18,816 bases of DNA from Acidobacteriota bacterium. Its GTDB lineage: Bacteria; Acidobacteriota; Terriglobia; Acidiferrales; 2-02-FULL-67-57. Numbering within the stretch: the first letter of the stretch is position 1; every line of letters begins with the position of its first letter. The notes beneath the pieces are model-generated. The model saw only the letters and a list, made by a program, of their open reading frames with translations, made no database searches and had not been told where the DNA came from. This document shows positions 15,973 to 18,816 of this stretch, one piece after another. The stretch spans positions 1-18,816 of the forward strand of contig JACPRL010000017.1 in the NCBI GenBank assembly GCA_016189965.1, given 5' to 3'. Both the position numbers and the translations under genes were made by a program.

Positions 15973-17322
15973 TCAAGCCCACAAGAATAATACCAGCGTT
16001 GAAAGGGCGGTGGACAGCAGAAAGGTCATGACGCAGTAGCCCATGATGTCGCGGATGGAGAGGTGGGCGATGGCCAGGATGGGCAGGGCCCAGAAGGGCT
16101 GGACCATGTTGGCGGTCTGGTCGCCGAAGGCGACGGCCATGGCGGTGAGGGCGGGTGAGACGCCCAGCTCGAGCGCCGCCGGTACCAGAATCGGCCCTTG
16201 CACGACCCAATGCCCGCCGCCCGAAGGGATGAAAAAGTTGATCAACGCCGCCGCGAGGAAGCAGAAGAAGGGAAAGGTGAGCTCGGTCGAAAAGGAGACG
16301 AACCATTCGGAGATGAGCCGCGCCAGGCCGCTCCGTTCCATCAGGCCCATGATGCCGCCGTAGAGCGGATACTGAAGGGCAAGCGGGCCGGCGACGCGGG
16401 CGGCCTGGTTGAAGGCGCGGAGGTAGCTGGCCGGGCGGGCGTGCAGCGCCATGCCTAGCACGAGGAAGAGGAGAATGACGACGTTGAGGTCGAGCGCGAA
16501 CCCGCGACGGGCGAAGTGGACGACGAGGAAGGCGCCGCCGAGCAGCACGAGGGTATAGAGGACAGCGCGGCTGCGTTCTAGCCGTTCGGCCGGGGTTGCC
16601 CGAACCGCCACGGCCGCGTCGGTGTGGTTTCCGGCCTCGGGCTCTTCGAGCCACTTCGGATCCAAGGGGCGGATTTGCTCGGCGCGGGGGCGCATCAGGT
16701 AGAACAGCAACGGCAGCGTGACGAGCGTGCTGGCCACCAGCGCCAGGTTTACGGGGGAAAACGTCGTCTCTGACAAGGGCACGACCGCCGTGCCGGTGTA
16801 GCGGGCGATGAAATTCATCTCGCTGCCGGCGGTGGCGCTGACCAGGGGAATCGAGCCCGAGAGCCCCGAATGCCAGATGACGAAGCCGGAATAGGCACCG
16901 GCGACCAGGAAGCCGAAGTCGCAGTTGGGCACGCGCCGCCCCATCTCTTTAGCCAGCAGGGCCGAGGCGACGAGGGCGAAGCCCCAGTGCACCAGCGCCG
17001 CCAGCGCGGCGACCAGCACGAGCACCACGATGGCGCTCGCCTGTGAGCGTGGCAGCGAGGCAAGGCAGGTGAGCAGGCGGCGGACCGGCGCCGAGCTGGC
17101 CAGCGCGTAGCCGGTGAGCAGGATCAGAATCATCTGCATGGCAAAGGGCAGGATCTCCCACAAACCGCCGTACCAGTGGGTCACCAACTCGACCGGCCCG
17201 GCGGGGGTCAAGCCCAAGGCCAGGATGAAGGTCAAGGCGGTCAGCAGGACGCAGAAGAGAAAGGGGTCGGGCATCCAGCGCTCGCAAATGCGGACAAAGA
17301 AATTGGCCAGCCGGTTCAACAT
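15973..17322 (-). CDS. atoE: Short-chain fatty acid transporter, AtoE family
   Basis: This 449-residue polytopic inner-membrane transporter is close to the E. coli AtoE length (about 440). Family blocks include ICERWMPDPFLFCVLLTALTF near the N-terminus, LVHWGFALVASALLAKEMGRR, YSGFVIWHSGLSGSIPL, the loop FFIPSGGGHWVVQGPI and the C-terminal AVAFGDQTANMVQPFWALPILAIAHL. Members are thought to take up short-chain acids such as butyrate or acetoacetate. The ATG has GAGGCGGAG just ahead. The secreted regulatory-like-domain gene follows after 3 nt. A small gene ends 33 bp upstream on the same strand, so read-through from the ribbon-helix-helix operon is possible. No ato catabolic genes are nearby, so the substrate is not confirmed. 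Confidence 0.92.
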   Translation of the reverse strand: MLNRLANFFVRICERWMPDPFLFCVLLTALTFILALGLTPAGPVELVTHWYGGLWEILPFAMQMILILLTGYALASSAPVRRLLTCLASLPRSQASAIVVLVLVAALAALVHWGFALVASALLAKEMGRRVPNCDFGFLVAGAYSGFVIWHSGLSGSIPLVSATAGSEMNFIARYTGTAVVPLSETTFSPVNLALVASTLVTLPLLFYLMRPRAEQIRPLDPKWLEEPEAGNHTDAAVAVRATPAERLERSRAVLYTLVLLGGAFLVVHFARRGFALDLNVVILLFLVLGMALHARPASYLRAFNQAARVAGPLALQYPLYGGIMGLMERSGLARLISEWFVSFSTELTFPFFCFLAAALINFFIPSGGGHWVVQGPILVPAALELGVSPALTAMAVAFGDQTANMVQPFWALPILAIAHLSIRDIMGYCVMTFLLSTALSTLVLFLWA

Positions 17323-17355
17323 CTCCGCCTCGGTGAGATCAACGCCAGCTATTCG

Positions 17356-17598
17356 CTAGAGCGGTTTCCCTTTGGCCGCTTGTCTCCGGAGTAGAAATGT
17401 CTTTGGGAACCTCTCTTCGCCGCAAATCTTAAAGGAGCCAAAGTCCTTGTACCAGAGGCCGTCGGGCGCCTCCGGCTCGGATTCGCGCCAGAGCTTGAGT
17501 TGGTAGAGGTCCTCTGCAGTGATCTGGCGTTGGGCCAGGCGATCCAGGAGGTGCCGGCGCAGGGAGCCAGAAAGGCCGGTGCACTGAATCTTCGGCAT
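17356..17598 (-). CDS. Small protein, partner of a ribbon-helix-helix regulator
   Basis: This 80-residue soluble protein of unknown family has an N-terminal helical half (SGSLRRHLLDRLAQRQITAEDLYQLKLW) and a C-terminal half DGLWYKDFGSFKICGEERF then PKTFLLRRQAAKG. The single Cys sits in the ICGE turn. Its ATG overlaps the stop of the ribbon-helix-helix gene by one base (TGATG); a TTG one codon upstream is also possible. The pair has the size and coupling of a toxin-antitoxin operon, but the sequence matches none of the toxin folds I know (RelE, MazF, VapC, HicA), so this is only a possibility. It could equally be a co-regulator. Confidence 0.7.
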   Translation of the reverse strand: MPKIQCTGLSGSLRRHLLDRLAQRQITAEDLYQLKLWRESEPEAPDGLWYKDFGSFKICGEERFPKTFLLRRQAAKGKPL

Positions 17599-17855
17599 CA
17601 ATCACCGAAAATCATGCGCGCCAGTTCTTCTTTCAGCCTCGCCTGCTCTTCGGGGTCGGAAGATTCAGTGAGTTTATCGGCCAGCGCAAAGAAGCGCCGT
17701 TTTTCGGCTTGCTGCGCTTCGAGACCCGCCTCGATCAAATCCACGAACACCCGATTCGCACTGGTTCTCCGCGTCTTCGCCAGGGCCCGCACACGCCTAG
17801 CGATGCGTGTGGGAATCGAAACGCTCTGCCGAACCGTTTTGTCTTCCGCACCCAT
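17598..17855 (-). CDS. Ribbon-helix-helix DNA-binding protein (CopG/Arc-like)
   Basis: This 85-residue protein has a ribbon-helix-helix module at about residues 7-48: strand TVRQSVSIP, helix RIARRVRALAKTRR, then TSANRVFVDLIEAGLEAQ. A charged helical C-terminus (FFALADKLTESSDPEEQARLKEELARMIF) could bind the partner protein. Such proteins usually repress their own operon. The frame is open upstream to 17894, but the extra 13 codons are made of the phased repeats described at 17861-17894. A -10-like TAGAAT (17868-17863) would place the transcript start near 17855, so the ATG at 17855 is preferred. That would make the mRNA leaderless, in keeping with the missing ribosome-binding site. The downstream 80-residue gene is coupled by TGATG. 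Confidence 0.82.
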   Translation of the reverse strand: MGAEDKTVRQSVSIPTRIARRVRALAKTRRTSANRVFVDLIEAGLEAQQAEKRRFFALADKLTESSDPEEQARLKEELARMIFGD

Positions 17856-17860
17856 GGCCG

Positions 17861-17894
17861 CCATTCTACACCATTTTGCACCAGATTGCACCAC
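17861..17894 (-). promoter_or_regulatory. 10-bp-phased operator repeats with embedded promoter
   Basis: On the plus strand, units starting at 17861, 17871, 17881 and 17891 each begin with CCA. The middle two, CCATTTTGCA and CCAGATTGCA, fit CCANNTTGCA, the first is a variant (CCATTCTACA) and the fourth keeps only CCA. The period equals one helical turn, as expected for a row of ribbon-helix-helix dimers on one DNA face. The minus-strand -10-like TAGAAT (17868-17863) and a weak GTGCAA -35 (17891-17886, 17-bp spacer) lie inside the array, so binding would block RNA polymerase. Confidence 0.6.
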
Positions 17895-17946
17895 TGAGGA
17901 TGGAAGGGCAGGGAGATCCCGGGGACTGGCGGGAAGGCGAAAGGTG

Positions 17947-18327
17947 TCAGAAGCCGGGTTTGGCGGTGGCGAGGGGGCAGGCGAGCGGCTTCCCTGCTGA
18001 GTTGCCCTTGCCTTTGACTTCGGGGGCGGGCTTGGAGGTGGCTTCGGCCTCCCGCTCGGCCAAGTAGGCGCGAAGCTCGTAGGCCAGGCGGAGGTTGTGG
18101 GCGAAGCGCATGAGGTCGGCGTACGCCTGATGCGCCTCGATATCGAGCGCGCGGTAGAGCTCAGCCGTATTCAGACGGGCCACCTGAACCTCGGGTTCGG
18201 CTGCGTGCAGCAGATGGAAACCCAGGGCGAGAGCAAAGAACGCCACGGCCAGCGCCCAGATGCGGGTGCGGGGCCCTCGGGGGGCGCGAGCGCCATTTCC
18301 TGTTTCCCTTCTCCACTGAAGCAGCAT
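17947..18327 (-). CDS. Small single-pass membrane protein, unknown function
   Basis: This 126-residue protein has a basic N-terminus (MLLQWRRETGNGARAPRGPRTR), one hydrophobic segment at about 22-42 (IWALAVAFFALALGFHLLHAA), and a helical domain at about 45-95 (VQVARLNTAELYRALDIEAHQAYADLMRFAHNLRLAYELRAYLAEREAEA). A Pro/Lys-rich tail with one Cys follows. The segment could be an uncleaved anchor or a signal peptide ending HAA. The ATG at 18327 is chosen for an AGGA 9 nt upstream; further in-frame starts at 18336 and 18411 lack support. It lies downstream of a terminator, and a weak promoter-like TTGTGA/TCTAAG pair with a 19-bp spacer is at 18413-18383. No family is recognised. Confidence 0.6.
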   Translation of the reverse strand: MLLQWRRETGNGARAPRGPRTRIWALAVAFFALALGFHLLHAAEPEVQVARLNTAELYRALDIEAHQAYADLMRFAHNLRLAYELRAYLAEREAEATSKPAPEVKGKGNSAGKPLACPLATAKPGF

Positions 18328-18414
18328 GACTGCCATTCCTTTGCGCCGGCGGCCTCGGTCAAATTCCCGCCGGTTCTCCCACCTTAGACGCACGCGGGGT
18401 GGAAAGGTCACAAT

Positions 18415-18441
18415 AAAAAAGGGGCGGGCCAGCGCCCGCCC
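18415..18441 (-). terminator. Rho-independent terminator of the right-edge gene
   Basis: On the minus strand an 8-bp perfect stem (arm GGGCGGGC, loop GCTG, arm GCCCGCCC) is followed by C and six T. It begins 38 bp after the stop codon of the gene ending at 18480 and points the same way. This is the clearest intrinsic terminator in the window. Confidence 0.88.
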
Positions 18442-18479
18442 TGTTGTCGAATTTCCAGCCTCAGCTACGACTTCGGGTG

Positions 18480-18816
18480 CTATTTCTTGGGGTGCTCTTC
18501 CTTCTTGGGCTGCTCTTTCTTCGGGTGCTCCTGCTGGGAGCCGGAGGGGACCCGCTCCCAGAAGTCGCCCTTCTGCTGGTACATATAGCGGGCGACGCCG
18601 TTGACCTTGTGGACGCTGGTGTCGGTGACCTTCAGTTTGTCCTGGTCGCCCTTGAGGAAGAAGTCGACGTCGACGGCGGTGCCGTCATCGGCCTTGAAGT
18701 CGACGCAGGCGAAGTAGGTCTTCTCATCGAGCTGCGTCAGCTTGTCGGTGTGGACGCGCACCAGGGTCAGCGCCCAGGTCTTGTTCAGCACGTCGTCCTT
18801 GACGGGGAACTTCCCC
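18480..18816 (-). CDS. Truncated protein with Lys/Pro/Glu-rich tail
   Basis: This gene enters from the right edge with its N-terminus missing; 111 codons are visible. The frame is open to the edge, reading GKFPVKDDVLNKTWALTLVRVHTD onward, so the GTG at 18791 is an internal valine rather than the start. The visible part looks like a small beta-rich domain with alternating strands (TYFACVDFKADDGTAVDVDFFLKGD, LKVTDTSVHKVNGVARYMYQQKGDFWERV). It ends in a charged repeat of PKKE/HPKK units. No family is recognised. Transcription is ended by the terminator at 18415-18441. Confidence 0.75.
   Translation of the reverse strand, partial: GKFPVKDDVLNKTWALTLVRVHTDKLTQLDEKTYFACVDFKADDGTAVDVDFFLKGDQDKLKVTDTSVHKVNGVARYMYQQKGDFWERVPSGSQQEHPKKEQPKKEEHPKK

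Noticed and set aside
15184..15990. 268-codon plus-strand frame opposite the secreted regulatory-like protein
   Set aside because: The minus strand has a signal peptide and a recognisable domain; the plus frame has neither.

Overview
The window is GC-rich, roughly 65% by eye, densely coded, and carries about 20 protein genes on both strands. No rRNA, tRNA or CRISPR array was seen. The gene set points to a menaquinone-using Gram-negative bacterium, and the Acidobacteriota are the most likely source. Relevant genes are the futalosine-pathway pair mqnA-mqnC, a secreted DUF1800 protein, a Tat-exported MsrP, a carboxypeptidase-regulatory-like secreted protein, an AtoE-type transporter and a CT398-type zinc-ribbon protein. 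The phylum is an inference from gene content only.

Layout. 1-1291 (minus): the N-terminal end of a DUF1800 protein, then a XerC/D recombinase. 1468-2885 (plus): a three-gene cluster of a small membrane protein, an AhpD/CMD-like protein and an HXXEE membrane protein. Its last gene runs 75 bp into the convergent terC gene. 2811-7689 (minus): terC, topA and dprA; dprA and topA are coupled by a TGATG overlap and have a good sigma-70-like promoter. 7866-9822 (plus): mqnA-mqnC, two menaquinone-synthesis enzymes. 9823-11369 is the accessory part. It has a degenerate second copy of the mqnC 3' end, a family of 22-bp hairpins, an 18-bp palindrome, a lower-GC orphan gene with a PD-(D/E)XK nuclease signature, and an RNase HI whose frame runs through a repeat-like linker into a DUF104 antitoxin-like domain. 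11370-12113 (minus): the zinc-ribbon coiled-coil protein. 12299-13270 (plus): msrP without msrQ. 13440-15018 (plus): an ECF sigma factor, a ZAS anti-sigma factor and a membrane zinc-ribbon protein, joined by two ATGA overlaps. 15025-17322 (minus): the AtoE-like transporter followed by the secreted regulatory-like-domain protein. 17356-17855 (minus): a ribbon-helix-helix regulator and an 80-residue partner, headed by 10-bp-phased operator-like repeats. 17947-18816 (minus): a small membrane-anchored protein, a strong intrinsic terminator and a truncated gene at the window edge.

The best candidates for something new are the 9.8-11.3 kb accessory patch and the ribbon-helix-helix pair, whose operator repeats overlap its own promoter. 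DNA topology and recombination (xer, topA, dprA) and menaquinone synthesis form the conserved backbone. Functions are read from motifs; no database search was possible.
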